A program made the translations under genes and the position numbers. Source: Cellulomonas sp. PhB143 (lineage in GTDB: Bacteria; Actinomycetota; Actinomycetes; Actinomycetales; Cellulomonadaceae). From it: 64,000 bases of DNA. The stretch spans positions 310,001 through 374,000 of the forward strand of contig NZ_RKIJ01000009.1 of assembly GCF_003752595.1 (NCBI RefSeq), written 5' to 3'. The notes under the pieces are model-generated. The model was not told the origin of the DNA, made no database searches, and worked only from the letters and a program-made list of their open reading frames with translations. Below, piece after piece: positions 50,303-58,832 of the stretch (positions within the stretch are counted from its first letter, which is position 1; every line of letters begins with the position of its first letter).

Positions 50303-51793
50303 TCAGTACCAGCCGTTGGAGCTCGAGTGCGCCCACGCCCCGCAGGGGCTGCCGTAGCGCCCCTGGATGTAGTCCAGGCCCCAGGAGATCTGGGTGGCCG
50401 GGTTCGTGGACCAGTCGGAGCCGGCGGAGGCCATCTTGCCGCCCGGCAACGCCTGCGGGATCCCGTACGCGCCGCTGCTCGCGTTCTGCGCGTGCGGGTT
50501 CCAGCCGCTCTCCTTCTGCCACAGCTTGTCGAGGCAGACCCACTCGGCGCCCGACCAGCCGCGCGAGGCCGCCATCTTCTGGCCGATGGCCCGGGCCGAG
50601 CCGGGGCTCACGTCGGCCGTCTCGATCTTCATCGTGCCGACGTGCACGATCTCGTCGCGCGCCGGCACGGTGATCTGCTGGGCGAGGACGGTGCGCGAGA
50701 CCTCCTTGCCGTCGAGCTTGTGGACGACGTAGGAGGTGATGGCCTCGCCGTCGCGCCCGCTCTGCACGACCCGGCGCTCGCCCTTCGGCAGGCCGGCGTC
50801 CTCGATCTCCGACGACGTGTGCTCGAGCGTCTGGGAGCCGGTCCGGGCCTCGCTCGTGGCGCGCTGCACCTGGACGACCATGCCCTGCGTCGGGTCCTCG
50901 CCGAGCCCCACCGACGTCTCGTCGCTCGGGCCGAGGCGCACGCCCGCGTCCTTGAGCGCCGCGCCGACGGTGGCCGCGAGGGTCGTGACCTCGTGCTTCT
51001 TCCCGTCCGCGACGACCGTGAGCGTCTTGCGCGTGGAGACCGCGAGCGGCGCGCGGCCGAGCGCCTCCGAGCGCGACGCCGACGTCACGGCACCGTGCCC
51101 GCGCGAGCCGAGGGACTCGAGGTACTCCCCCACGGTCCGCGCGGTCGTGTGCACGGTGCGGGTGCGCCCGTCCATCTGCACCGTGATCGCGCGGTTCGTG
51201 CGCACGACGACGGTGTCCCCGTCGCCGACCGGCGCGTCCAGCCCCGGCTGGACGACGTCGTCGGCGTCCGGGTGCACCCCGGCCGCCTCGAGGACCCCGC
51301 CCACGGTGCCGGCGTAGGTGCTCACGTCGCGGACGTGGCCGTCGTCGTCCACCTGGACCGTGCTGTGCGCGAAGCCGTAGACCGTCGTGGTGCCCACGAG
51401 GCCCGCGAGGACCGCCGAGCGGGCGACCGTCGGCACGGTGCCCGAGCGGCGCAGCGCGCGCACGCCGGGCGCCAAGCGCTCGGGTGCGAGCGCGCCGGGC
51501 CCGGTCGGGATCGGCCGGACCGCGGCGGGCCGGACGGGGACCGGACGGACGGGCGCCGGGGCGTCGGCGCGGACCGGGCCGGAGGCGGGGCCCGAGGGGA
51601 CCGGGCGGGTCGGCGGGACCGGCCAGCGGGGACCCCTGGGGCTCTGCCTCGAGCGCTCGGCGGCGGCCTGCGCGGCGCGATACTCGGCCCGGGTCGGCAG
51701 GCGCCGCGAGCCGGAGGAGGAGACGTCGCCGGCCGGGCGCGGGTCGGACGATGGGCTCACGGGCGCTGGCAACCTTCCGCTCGGTTCGGACAT
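50303..51793 (-). CDS. Rpf-like cell-wall protein with DUF348/G5 and SLT-like C-terminus
   Basis: A 496-residue protein. A long Pro/Arg-rich N-terminus (EYRAAQAAAERSRQS, VPVRPAAVRPIPTGPG) precedes a membrane segment (ARSAVLAGLVGTTTVYGFA), DUF348 repeats (VQVDDDGHVRDVSTYAGTV), G5-like strands and the same C-terminal domain as the next gene (LWQKESGWNPHAQNAS, ending AWAHSSSNGWY). ATG 51793 is only about 10 nt past the -10 hexamer, which suggests leaderless expression. It resembles cell-wall lytic enzymes acting with Rpf; the exact cleavage is unknown. Confidence 0.85.
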   Translation of the reverse strand: MSEPSGRLPAPVSPSSDPRPAGDVSSSGSRRLPTRAEYRAAQAAAERSRQSPRGPRWPVPPTRPVPSGPASGPVRADAPAPVRPVPVRPAAVRPIPTGPGALAPERLAPGVRALRRSGTVPTVARSAVLAGLVGTTTVYGFAHSTVQVDDDGHVRDVSTYAGTVGGVLEAAGVHPDADDVVQPGLDAPVGDGDTVVVRTNRAITVQMDGRTRTVHTTARTVGEYLESLGSRGHGAVTSASRSEALGRAPLAVSTRKTLTVVADGKKHEVTTLAATVGAALKDAGVRLGPSDETSVGLGEDPTQGMVVQVQRATSEARTGSQTLEHTSSEIEDAGLPKGERRVVQSGRDGEAITSYVVHKLDGKEVSRTVLAQQITVPARDEIVHVGTMKIETADVSPGSARAIGQKMAASRGWSGAEWVCLDKLWQKESGWNPHAQNASSGAYGIPQALPGGKMASAGSDWSTNPATQISWGLDYIQGRYGSPCGAWAHSSSNGWY

Positions 51794-51803
51794 TCGGTGC
51801 ACG

Positions 51804-51809
51804 ACGGTA
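51804..51809 (-). promoter_or_regulatory. -10 hexamer TACCGT of the third cell-wall gene
   Basis: TACCGT on the reverse strand ends 10 nt before ATG 51793. The extended cggttaccgt resembles cggttacggt before the Rpf-like gene. A transcription start 5-8 nt downstream would make the mRNA leaderless. Confidence 0.45.
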
Positions 51810-51891
51810 ACCGACGATCCCGGCCGAGTCGATAGCCGTCCATCACCCGGTGCACGGGCCCCGCCTGTCCACACCCGGCCTTGGCCCAGGA

Positions 51892-53079
51892 TCACGCGGG
51901 AGCGCCGGGCCACCCGCCGTAGACCTGCTCGGCGTTGCGCGAGACGGCGCGGCAGACGTCCTCGAGGGAGCGGCCGAGGACCTCCGCGACCGTCCGCACG
52001 GTGTACGGCACGAGGTACGGCGCGTTGGGCCGCCCCCGGTAGGGGTGCGGCGTCAGGTACGGGGCGTCGGTCTCCACGAGCACCTGGTCGAGCGGGACCG
52101 CGCGCAGGGCGGCGCGCAGCTCGTCGTTCGCCCGGAAGCCCACCGGCCCGGCGAACGAGAGGTACCAGCCCTGCGCCGCGCAGAACCGCGCCATCTCGGC
52201 GTCGCCGGAGTAGCAGTGGAAGACGGTGCGCTCGGGAGCGCCGTCACGGGCGAGGACGTCCAGCACCTGCGCGTGGGCGTCCCGGTCGTGGATCTGCATC
52301 GCGAGGCCGAGCTCCTTGGCGAGCGCGACGTGCGCGCGGAACGCCTCCCGCTGGACCTTCGCGCCGCGCGGGCCCGTGCGGAACAGGTCCATGCCCGTCT
52401 CGCCGATGGCCCGGACCCGCTCGTTCGCTCGGGCGACGGCGGCGACCTCCGCGATCGCGTCGTCCAGCCCGACGGCGTGGCGCGCCTCCGGCTCGGGCGT
52501 CAACCCGTCGGGCCCGACCTCGAGGTCGCCCGGCGCGGGGCGCAGACCGAGGGCGTGCAGCACGGACTCGTTGGGGTGGATCGCCACGGCGCCGAGCACG
52601 GCGGCCGCCACGGTGCGGATCCCCACCGCCGAGGGCGACGCCCCGCGCGCCGATGGCGACGCCCCGCGCGCCGAGGGTGACGCCCCGCGCGCCGAGGGTG
52701 ACGAAATGCGTCCCTCGGAGCCCCGTTCGGGCCGCGAAACGTCACCGTCGGCGGACCCGACGTCACCGTCGGCGGACGTGGCGTCACCGTCGGCGGGCCC
52801 GGCGCTCAGGAGCGCGTCCGTCCAGCGCACCGCGTCGAGGTCGCACCCCACCTGGACCATGCGGTCGACGCCCACCGCCGCGGCCCGCGCGACGACGTCC
52901 TCGACCGACGGCACGGGGATCGGACGCTCCACGAGCTCACCCGCGTCGTCGGGCACCCGGTCCGTGACCTGCGCCGCGAACGGCCCGATCGCGTCGAGGT
53001 GCGTGTGGTTGTCCACCACCGGCACGGGCAGCGGGTCCGGGTCGGCGGGCCAGCCCCGCTCCCGGCGCCTGCCGGCCAT
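51892..53079 (-). CDS. tatD: TatD-family metal-dependent hydrolase/DNase with a large in-frame repeat insertion
   Basis: A 395-residue TIM-barrel hydrolase. Metal ligands: HTH in VVDNHTHLDAIG, Glu in IGETGMDLF, His in MQIHDRDAH, His in VFHCYSGD and Asp in LVETDAPYLTP. Between DALLSAG and AAVLGAVAIHPNES a segment of about 57 residues is inserted (TSADGDV- and SPSARGA-type repeats), encoded by the inverted array at 52626-52796. Normal TatD proteins are about 260-300 residues, so most of the excess is this insert plus the N-terminus. It keeps the conserved metG-tatD-rpf order. Confidence 0.9.
   Translation of the reverse strand: MAGRRRERGWPADPDPLPVPVVDNHTHLDAIGPFAAQVTDRVPDDAGELVERPIPVPSVEDVVARAAAVGVDRMVQVGCDLDAVRWTDALLSAGPADGDATSADGDVGSADGDVSRPERGSEGRISSPSARGASPSARGASPSARGASPSAVGIRTVAAAVLGAVAIHPNESVLHALGLRPAPGDLEVGPDGLTPEPEARHAVGLDDAIAEVAAVARANERVRAIGETGMDLFRTGPRGAKVQREAFRAHVALAKELGLAMQIHDRDAHAQVLDVLARDGAPERTVFHCYSGDAEMARFCAAQGWYLSFAGPVGFRANDELRAALRAVPLDQVLVETDAPYLTPHPYRGRPNAPYLVPYTVRTVAEVLGRSLEDVCRAVSRNAEQVYGGWPGAPA
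52626..52796. repeat. in-frame inverted 21-bp-unit array inside tatD
   Basis: Four direct units containing ccgagggygacg (21-bp spacing, from 52626) face three units cgtcaccgtcggcgg (also 21 bp apart, to 52796). The two arrays are complementary, so the whole 171 bp can fold into a long hairpin around a centre of about 50 bases. It is translated as SPSARGA and TSADGDV repeats without breaking the frame. Confidence 0.88.
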
Positions 53080-53086
53080 CAGCCGG

Positions 53087-54727
53087 TCAGGCCGGGTCGT
53101 CGAGCCGCGGGAACAGCGACTCGCCCTTGGTGACCGTCGTGCCCGCGGGCAGCGCCCCGAACACGCCCGCCCCCGCGACCGGCTGCGCCGCGAGCTGCCC
53201 GAGCGGCACCTCCGCGCCGAGCGAGTCCCACAGCTTCTGCGCGACCTTCGGCATCACGGGGTGCAGCAGCACCGCCAGCGAGCGCAGCGCCTCCGCCGCG
53301 GTGACCAGCACCGTGGCGACCCGACCGCCCTGCGGGAGGACGCCGTCGTCGTCCTTCTCCGTCTTGACGACCTTCCAGGGCTCCTGCTCGGTGAGGTAGA
53401 GGTTCGTCGCGTCGACGAGCGTCCACACCGCGTTGATCGCCTCGTGGATGGCGATGCGGTCGATCGCGGCCTCGGCGTCGGCCACCGCCTTCGCGGCGAC
53501 GGCCTCGAGCGCGCGCTCCGCGTCGGTCGACGGGCCGGCCTCGGGCAGCGCGCCGCCGAAGTTCTTGCCGATCATCGCCGCGACGCGCGAGGCCAGGTTG
53601 CCGAACCCGTTCGCGAGCTCGGCCGTGTAGCGCGCCGAGATGTCCTCCCACGAGAACGACCCGTCGCCGCCGAACGCGATCGCGCGCATGAAGTAGTAGC
53701 GGAACGCGTCGGAGCCGAAGTGGTCGGTGATCTGCGCCGGCGCGATCCCCGTGAGCTTGGACTTGCTCATCTTCTCGCCGCCGACGAGCAGCCAGCCGTG
53801 CGCGAACACCGTGGTGGGCAGCGGCAGCCCCGCGGCCATGAGCATCGCGGGCCAGATCACCGCGTGGAACCGCAGGATGTCCTTGCCCACGAGGTGCACG
53901 TCCGCCGGCCAGGTGCGCTCGAACAGCGCCCGCTCCTGCGGGTCGTCGCTGCCGTAGCCGACGGCGGTCATGTAGTTGAGCAGCGCGTCGAACCACACGT
54001 AGAGCACGTGCTTGTCGTCCCAGGGGATCGGCACGCCCCAGTCGAAGGTCGAGCGGGAGATCGACAGGTCCTGCAGGCCCTGGCGGACGAACCCGACGAC
54101 CTCGTTGCGCGCCGAGGCCGGCTGCACGAACTCGGGGTGCTGGTCGTAGAACGCGAGCAGCCGCTCGGTGTACGCGCTCATCCGGAAGAAGTAGTTCTGC
54201 TCCGCGAGCATCTCGACCGGGCGCCCGTGGATGGGGCACAGCTTCTCGCCCTCGTACTCGCCGGTGCCGTCGATGAGGTCGCCCGGGAGCTTGTACTCCT
54301 CGCAGCCCACGCAGTACGGGCCCTCGTACGAGCCGGCGTAGATCTCGCCCTTGTCGTACAGGTCCTGGATGAACGCCTGTACGCGCGTGGTGTGCCGCTC
54401 CTGGGTGGTGCGGATGAAGTCGTCGTTGGAGGCGTCGATGGTCTCCAGGACCGGCTTCCACTCCGCCTCGACCAGGCCGTCCGCCCACTCCTGCGGGCTG
54501 ACGCCGTTCGCCTCGGCGGTGCGCAGCACCTTCTGGCCGTGCTCGTCGGTCCCCGTCAGGAACCAGACGTCCTCCTGGCGCTGGCGGTGCCAGCGCGTGA
54601 TCACGTCCGCCGCGACGGTCGTGTACGCGTGCCCGATGTGCGGGGCGTCGTTCACGTAGTAGATGGGGGTCGTCAGGTAGAACGCCTTGGCGTCGGGCGC
54701 AGGCGTGGGCACGGGAGCGTCGGGCAT
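53087..54727 (-). CDS. metG: methionyl-tRNA synthetase
   Basis: A 546-residue class Ia synthetase. The HIGH motif is PHIGHAYTTVAADV, the KMSKS motif is GGEKMSKSKLTG, and the zinc/connective region has CVGCEEYKL and LCPIHGR. The anticodon-binding helices follow (LVDATNLYLTEQEPWKV). Start ATG 54727 (MPDAPVPTPAPDAKAFYLTTP). It charges initiator and elongator tRNA-Met. It lies directly upstream of tatD with a 7-bp gap. Confidence 0.97.
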   Translation of the reverse strand: MPDAPVPTPAPDAKAFYLTTPIYYVNDAPHIGHAYTTVAADVITRWHRQRQEDVWFLTGTDEHGQKVLRTAEANGVSPQEWADGLVEAEWKPVLETIDASNDDFIRTTQERHTTRVQAFIQDLYDKGEIYAGSYEGPYCVGCEEYKLPGDLIDGTGEYEGEKLCPIHGRPVEMLAEQNYFFRMSAYTERLLAFYDQHPEFVQPASARNEVVGFVRQGLQDLSISRSTFDWGVPIPWDDKHVLYVWFDALLNYMTAVGYGSDDPQERALFERTWPADVHLVGKDILRFHAVIWPAMLMAAGLPLPTTVFAHGWLLVGGEKMSKSKLTGIAPAQITDHFGSDAFRYYFMRAIAFGGDGSFSWEDISARYTAELANGFGNLASRVAAMIGKNFGGALPEAGPSTDAERALEAVAAKAVADAEAAIDRIAIHEAINAVWTLVDATNLYLTEQEPWKVVKTEKDDDGVLPQGGRVATVLVTAAEALRSLAVLLHPVMPKVAQKLWDSLGAEVPLGQLAAQPVAGAGVFGALPAGTTVTKGESLFPRLDDPA

Positions 54728-54750
54728 GGGCCCATCGTAGTTGCGCCCGC

Positions 54751-56055
54751 TCAGTCCGCGATGCTCACTCTCAGCAGCCGGTCGTCGCCGTCGCGCGGGT
54801 CGCCGCGGCCGTCCGTGTTGTTGGTCAGCACGTACAGCGTGCGGCCCGACGCGTCGGCCGGGTCCGCCAGGACGGCGCGCAGCCGGCCGTGGTCGCCCTC
54901 GAGCAGGGACTGCGGCTCGCCGAACGTCAGGCCGCCCGCCCGGCCCTGCCCGTCGAGGGCGCCGTCCGGGTCGGCCGCCCAGGGCACGCGCCACAGCCGC
55001 TCGCCGCGCAGGGCGGCGAGGTAGACGGCGTCGGGCACGACGGCGATCCCGCTCGGGCTGGCCTCGTCCGTCGTCCACTGCTCGACGGGGTCGGTGAACC
55101 CGGCGTCCGCGGCGTCGTCACCGCCCACGCCCTCGACGTCGGGCCAGCCGTAGTTCTGGCCGCGCCCGATCACGTTGAGCTCGTCGTAGGTGTCCTGGCC
55201 GAACTCGGCGGCGATCATCACGCCGTCCGCCGTCCAGCCCAGGCCCTGGGGGTTGCGGTGGCCGAGGCTCCACACGGGCGAGCCGTCCCGCGCGCCGGCC
55301 GGGTCGCCGTCGGGCGTGATCCGCAGGATCTTGCCGCCCAGGGAGTCCGGGTCCTGCGCGCGCGACGGCTCGTGGGCGTCGCCCGCCGTGACGTACAGGT
55401 CCCCGTCGGGGCCGAACGCGAGGCGGCCGCCGTCGTGGTTGGCGGCCTTCGGGATGCCGTCCAGGACGGTGGTGAGATCGCGGAGCACGGGGTCCGTGCC
55501 GGTGACGTCGAGCGTCCCGCGCAGGACGGCGTTGCCGTCCCCGCCCGTCCGGTAGACGTACACGAGCGAGTCGTCCGCGTACGACGGCGACAGCGCCACC
55601 CCGAGCAGGCCCGCCTCGCCGTCCGGACGGGTCCCGTCCGCGAGCCGGCGGGCGCCGGACCCTCCGACGTCCGTCACCGACCCGGCGGACGGGTCGACCA
55701 CGACCATGCTGCCACCGCGCAGGGTGAGCACGAGGCGCCCGTCGGGCAGGGCGTCGATCCCCCACGGGACGTCCAGGCCGTCGACGACGGTCGTGGCCGA
55801 CGCCGTGACCTCGCCCGGCATGGACGGCGTGGCGCTGGTGGTCGGCGTCGGGGCGGGAGTCGACGCGTCCGGCGACGCCTCGGGGGCCGGCGCGTCCTGG
55901 CTCGGGGAGGCGCTCGCCGGGGTCTGCGGCGCGGGAGCCTGCGCGGGGCCGCCCGCGTCGCAGGCGCCGAGCGTCAGCGCGAGGGCGGTCGCGGCGGCGA
56001 GCGCCGGCCCGGCCGCCCGCCGGGCCGGCCCGCGACGGAGCGGTCCGGCCACCAT
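54751..56055 (-). CDS. PQQ-dependent glucose/sorbosone dehydrogenase-like lipoprotein
   Basis: A 434-residue lipoprotein with lipobox LTLGAC (C32) followed by a Pro/Ala/Thr-rich linker. The rest is a six-bladed GSDH-type beta-propeller: VDGLDVPWGIDALPDGRL, GEAGLLGVALSP, NHDGGRLAFGPDGDLYVTAG and HRNPQGLGWT. The latter two contain the Asn/His/Arg positions used to bind PQQ or calcium. It likely oxidises an aldose at the outer membrane face; whether the host makes PQQ cannot be judged here. ATG 56055. Confidence 0.88.
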   Translation of the reverse strand: MVAGPLRRGPARRAAGPALAAATALALTLGACDAGGPAQAPAPQTPASASPSQDAPAPEASPDASTPAPTPTTSATPSMPGEVTASATTVVDGLDVPWGIDALPDGRLVLTLRGGSMVVVDPSAGSVTDVGGSGARRLADGTRPDGEAGLLGVALSPSYADDSLVYVYRTGGDGNAVLRGTLDVTGTDPVLRDLTTVLDGIPKAANHDGGRLAFGPDGDLYVTAGDAHEPSRAQDPDSLGGKILRITPDGDPAGARDGSPVWSLGHRNPQGLGWTADGVMIAAEFGQDTYDELNVIGRGQNYGWPDVEGVGGDDAADAGFTDPVEQWTTDEASPSGIAVVPDAVYLAALRGERLWRVPWAADPDGALDGQGRAGGLTFGEPQSLLEGDHGRLRAVLADPADASGRTLYVLTNNTDGRGDPRDGDDRLLRVSIAD

Positions 56056-56073
56056 CGAGCCATCGTAGGGACA

Positions 56074-56112
56074 CGACGACGCCCTCGCCCGGGAGGGGCG
56101 AGGGCGTCGTCG
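56074..56112 (-). terminator. perfect hairpin terminator downstream of the 133-residue gene
   Basis: A 17-bp perfect stem (cgacgacgccctcgccc with its complement) and a 5-base loop gggag. It lies 22 bp past the stop of the gene at 56134-56535 and before the sugar dehydrogenase start. Confidence 0.72.
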
Positions 56113-56133
56113 GGCAGGCGCACGACCGGGGCG

Positions 56134-56535
56134 TCAGCGCCCGAGGTAGCGCTCCACGTACGCGCTGAACTTCGCGGCGGCGTCGGCCGGGGTCGCGGAG
56201 CCGAGCTGGACGACGTCGAGGTCGCTGTGCTCGGGCTCCATCACGCTGAAGCGCACCCGCTTGGAGCTGAAGCGCGCAACGATCGAGGTCTGGTCGAGGC
56301 CGACCGTCTCGCTGCCGCGGGCCCGGACGACGAAGATCTCCGGCCCGGTCGCGAAGACCTGGACCTCGCGGCCGTCGAACGCGCGGCCGATGGCGGTGAC
56401 GGCCGACTGCGCGTCGTCCTCGGGGACCTTGTGCTTGACGAGACCGGCGACCGCGGGGCGCGAGTAGTGGTCGAACTCCCAGGCGTCCCGCCCGGGGTAC
56501 TCGAACCGTGTCCGGACAGCAGTCTCGATGCTCAT
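56134..56535 (-). CDS. conserved-looking 133-residue protein of unknown function
   Basis: A small cytoplasmic protein I do not recognise. It starts ATG 56535 with GAGAGGTGG upstream. Sequence features: an alpha/beta pattern with RFEYPGRDAWEFDHYS, a middle KVPEDDAQSAVTAIGRAF, and a basic RFSSKRVRFSV strand. There is no signal peptide or membrane segment. It has its own strong terminator and stands alone. The 282 bp upstream contain a 66-bp palindrome (56734-56799). Confidence 0.75.
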   Translation of the reverse strand: MSIETAVRTRFEYPGRDAWEFDHYSRPAVAGLVKHKVPEDDAQSAVTAIGRAFDGREVQVFATGPEIFVVRARGSETVGLDQTSIVARFSSKRVRFSVMEPEHSDLDVVQLGSATPADAAAKFSAYVERYLGR

Positions 56536-56733
56536 CGTCCACCTCTCGTCTCGGTGCGCCGCCGCACGGGCGACGGCACGTCGTGGACGTGCCGGGGTCC
56601 GCACGGAGGTGTGGTCGACGCGACGGGCGCTGCGCACCGTTCGGTGGCGCGCACGCGATCGCGACATACCAACGTTATCGCCGTTCCGGTGCGCGCGTCC
56701 AGGAATCGTGGCGGGCCTCACACCCTGCACGTC

Positions 56734-56799
56734 CCGCCGAGAAGTCGAAAACCGCCCCTGGATTCGACGAATCAGGGGCCATTTTCGACTTCTCGGCGG
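56734..56799. repeat. 66-bp palindromic element, copy B
   Basis: Ends ccgccgagaagtcgaaaa and ttttcgacttctcggcgg pair perfectly; within 27 bases of each end there are only two mismatches, then a gattcg/cgaatc centre with one bulged G. It lies 18 bp past the stop of the aminotransferase gene. It is one of three copies, all exactly 66 bp. Confidence 0.9.
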
Positions 56800-56817
56800 A
56801 CGGGGGCGGGGCGCCCG

Positions 56818-58011
56818 TCAGAGGCGGGTCAGCCCCCGCTTGAGCCCCCGCACGGCCTGCCCGATCCGGTGCTCGTTCTCGATCAGCGCGAAGCGCACGA
56901 ACCCCTCGCCCCCGTGGCCGAACCCGACGCCCGGCGAGACCGCGACGTCGCACGCCTCGACCAGGTGCTGGGCGAACTCGATCGAGCCCATGTCCCGGTA
57001 CGGCTCGGGGATGCGCGCCCACGCGAACATCGTCCCGCCCGGGCGGTGGATCTCCCAGCCGATCCGGTCGAGCCCGTCGCACAGCGCGTCACGCCGCGAC
57101 TCGTACACCTCCGAGACCTCCGCCGGGTACTCGGTGGCCTCGTTGAGCGTCACCGTCGCCGCGATCTGGATGGGCTGGAACGTGCCGTAGTCGAGGTAGC
57201 TCTTGAGCTTCGCGAGGGCGCCGACGACGTCGCGCCGCCCCACGAGGAACGCCACCCGCCAGCCCGCCATGGAGAACGACTTGGTCATCGAGTACAGCTC
57301 GACCGCGACCTCCTTGGCACCGTCGCACTCCATGATCGAGGGCGGGCGGACGCCGTCGAACGTCATGTCCGCGTACGCGAGGTCGTGGACCAGGACGACG
57401 TCGCGCTCCTGGGCCCAGTCGACGAGCCGCTGCAGGTCCGCCTTGGTGGCCACCGTCGTCGTCGGGTTGTGCGGGAACGACAGGACGACGACGCGCGGGC
57501 GCGGCCAGCCGTACTCCCACGCCTCCATGACCCGGTCGATGTACCCGGCGGCGTCGGTCCCGTCGCCGATGTCGACCTGCCGGGCGTCGGCGCCCGCGAA
57601 GTACGGGCCCCAGATGTGGATCGGGTAGCTGGGCGTCGGGACGATCGCCGCGTCCCCGGGCTGCAGCAGCACCCACATGAGGTGGCTGAAGCCTTCCTTC
57701 GCGCCGATGGTCGAGATGATCTCCGTGTCCGGGTCGAGCGTGACGCCGAAGCGCCGCTGGTAGAGCGCGGCGGCCGCCTCGCGCAGCTTGGGGATGCCGC
57801 GCGAGGCGGAGTACCGGTGGTTGCGCGTGTTGTGCGCCGCCTCGGCGAGCTTGTCCACGGCGATCTGCGGGCTCGGCAGGTCGGGGTTGCCGAACCCGAG
57901 GTCGACGACGTCGCGGCCCGCGCGCCGCGCCTCCTGCTTGAGGCCGTCGATGATCGTGAACACGTACGGGGGCAGTCCGGGGATGCGCCGGAACTCCATC
58001 TCGCGAGGCAT
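56818..58011 (-). CDS. class I/II aminotransferase, AlaC-like (alanine/glutamate-pyruvate type)
   Basis: A 397-residue PLP aminotransferase. It begins MPREMEFRRIPGLPPYVF; landmarks are DLGFGNPDLPSP, YSASRGIPKLREA, FPHNPTTTVAT, HDLAYADMTFDG and the Schiff-base K244 in SMTKSFSMAGWR. These match Escherichia coli AlaC and related transaminases closely; LL-DAP or methionine aminotransferase functions are alternatives in this family. ATG 58011. It is divergent from the PncA-like gene across 58 bp. Confidence 0.9.
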   Translation of the reverse strand: MPREMEFRRIPGLPPYVFTIIDGLKQEARRAGRDVVDLGFGNPDLPSPQIAVDKLAEAAHNTRNHRYSASRGIPKLREAAAALYQRRFGVTLDPDTEIISTIGAKEGFSHLMWVLLQPGDAAIVPTPSYPIHIWGPYFAGADARQVDIGDGTDAAGYIDRVMEAWEYGWPRPRVVVLSFPHNPTTTVATKADLQRLVDWAQERDVVLVHDLAYADMTFDGVRPPSIMECDGAKEVAVELYSMTKSFSMAGWRVAFLVGRRDVVGALAKLKSYLDYGTFQPIQIAATVTLNEATEYPAEVSEVYESRRDALCDGLDRIGWEIHRPGGTMFAWARIPEPYRDMGSIEFAQHLVEACDVAVSPGVGFGHGGEGFVRFALIENEHRIGQAVRGLKRGLTRL

Positions 58012-58069
58012 GCGGCTCAGGCTAGCCCCGGGCCTGGATCGGCGTGCGCCGCGGTGGCATCGTGGACGC

Positions 58070-58675
58070 ATGAGCACCCCTGCCGAGCCCCGGCCCGCCC
58101 GCGCGCTGCTGGTGGTCGACGTCCAGCCGACGTTCTGCGAGGGCGGCGCCCTGCCCGTCGAGGGCGGGGACGCCGTCGCGCACCGCGTCGCCGCCTGGGC
58201 GGCCGGCCGGCGCGGGGACTACGCCCTCGTCGTGACGACGCAGGACTGGCACGTCGACCCGGGCGCGCACTTCGCGACGCCGCCCGCCGAGCCCGACTAC
58301 GTCGACACGTGGCCGCCGCACGGCGTCGCGGGGACCGCGGAGGCCGAGCTCCACCCCGCGCTCGCGGACCTGCGCCCCGACGCGAGCGTGCGCAAGGGCG
58401 CGTACGAGGCCGCGTACTCGGGCTTCGAGGGGGTGGACGACGGCGGTCGGCCGCTCGCGGACATCCTCGCCCGCGCGGGGGTCGGGTCGGTCGACGTGGT
58501 CGGCCTCGCGGAGTCGCACTGCGTGCGGGCGACGGCGCTCGACGCGCAGCGGCTCGGGCTCGACACGACGGTGCTGACGGACCTCACCGCGCCGGTCACG
58601 CCGGAGGCGGGCGCGGCGGCGCGCGAGGAGCTGGCGGCCGCGGGCGTGCGGCTGCAGCGGTCGACGGACCGCTGA
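58070..58675 (+). CDS. pncA: isochorismatase-family hydrolase, nicotinamidase (PncA)-like
   Basis: A 201-residue hydrolase. The catalytic triad is visible: D17 in VVDVQPTF, K109 in SVRKGAYEA and nucleophile C151 in ESHCVRATALDA. The WPPHGVAGT strand and metal ligands around QDWHVDPGAHF fit PncA, which hydrolyses nicotinamide to nicotinate in NAD salvage. ATG 58070. It is convergent with rsmI; the 66-bp palindrome lies between the two stops. Confidence 0.88.
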   Translation: MSTPAEPRPARALLVVDVQPTFCEGGALPVEGGDAVAHRVAAWAAGRRGDYALVVTTQDWHVDPGAHFATPPAEPDYVDTWPPHGVAGTAEAELHPALADLRPDASVRKGAYEAAYSGFEGVDDGGRPLADILARAGVGSVDVVGLAESHCVRATALDAQRLGLDTTVLTDLTAPVTPEAGAAAREELAAAGVRLQRSTDR

Positions 58676-58713
58676 CCCCGTCCGCCCCGCACCCAGCCCG
58701 CCAGCCCGCCAGC

Positions 58714-58779
58714 CCGCCGAGAAGTCGAAAACGGCCCCTGTTTCGTCCGAAACAGGGGCCGTTTTCGACTTCTCGGCGG
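58714..58779. repeat. 66-bp palindromic element, copy C (perfect arms)
   Basis: Two perfectly complementary 32-base arms (from ccgccgagaagtcgaaaa) around the 2-base centre tc. It lies between the convergent stops of pncA and rsmI, so it could act as a bidirectional terminator. Short direct repeats flank it: three cagcccgc-like units on the left and the 10-bp array on the right. Confidence 0.93.
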
Positions 58780-58780
58780 C

Positions 58781-58824
58781 GCGGGCGTCGGCGGGCGTCG
58801 GCGGGCGTCGGCGGGCGTCGGCGG
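58781..58824. repeat. 10-bp tandem repeat next to the palindrome
   Basis: The unit gcgggcgtcg is repeated about four and a half times directly after the 66-bp palindrome and before the rsmI stop. It is non-coding on both strands as far as I can see. Confidence 0.8.
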
Positions 58825-58832
58825 TCCGGAGG

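Noticed and set aside
52626-52796. CRISPR-like regular repeats in tatD
   Set aside because: Units are contiguous, translated in frame and mirror-inverted; there are no unique spacers and no cas genes.
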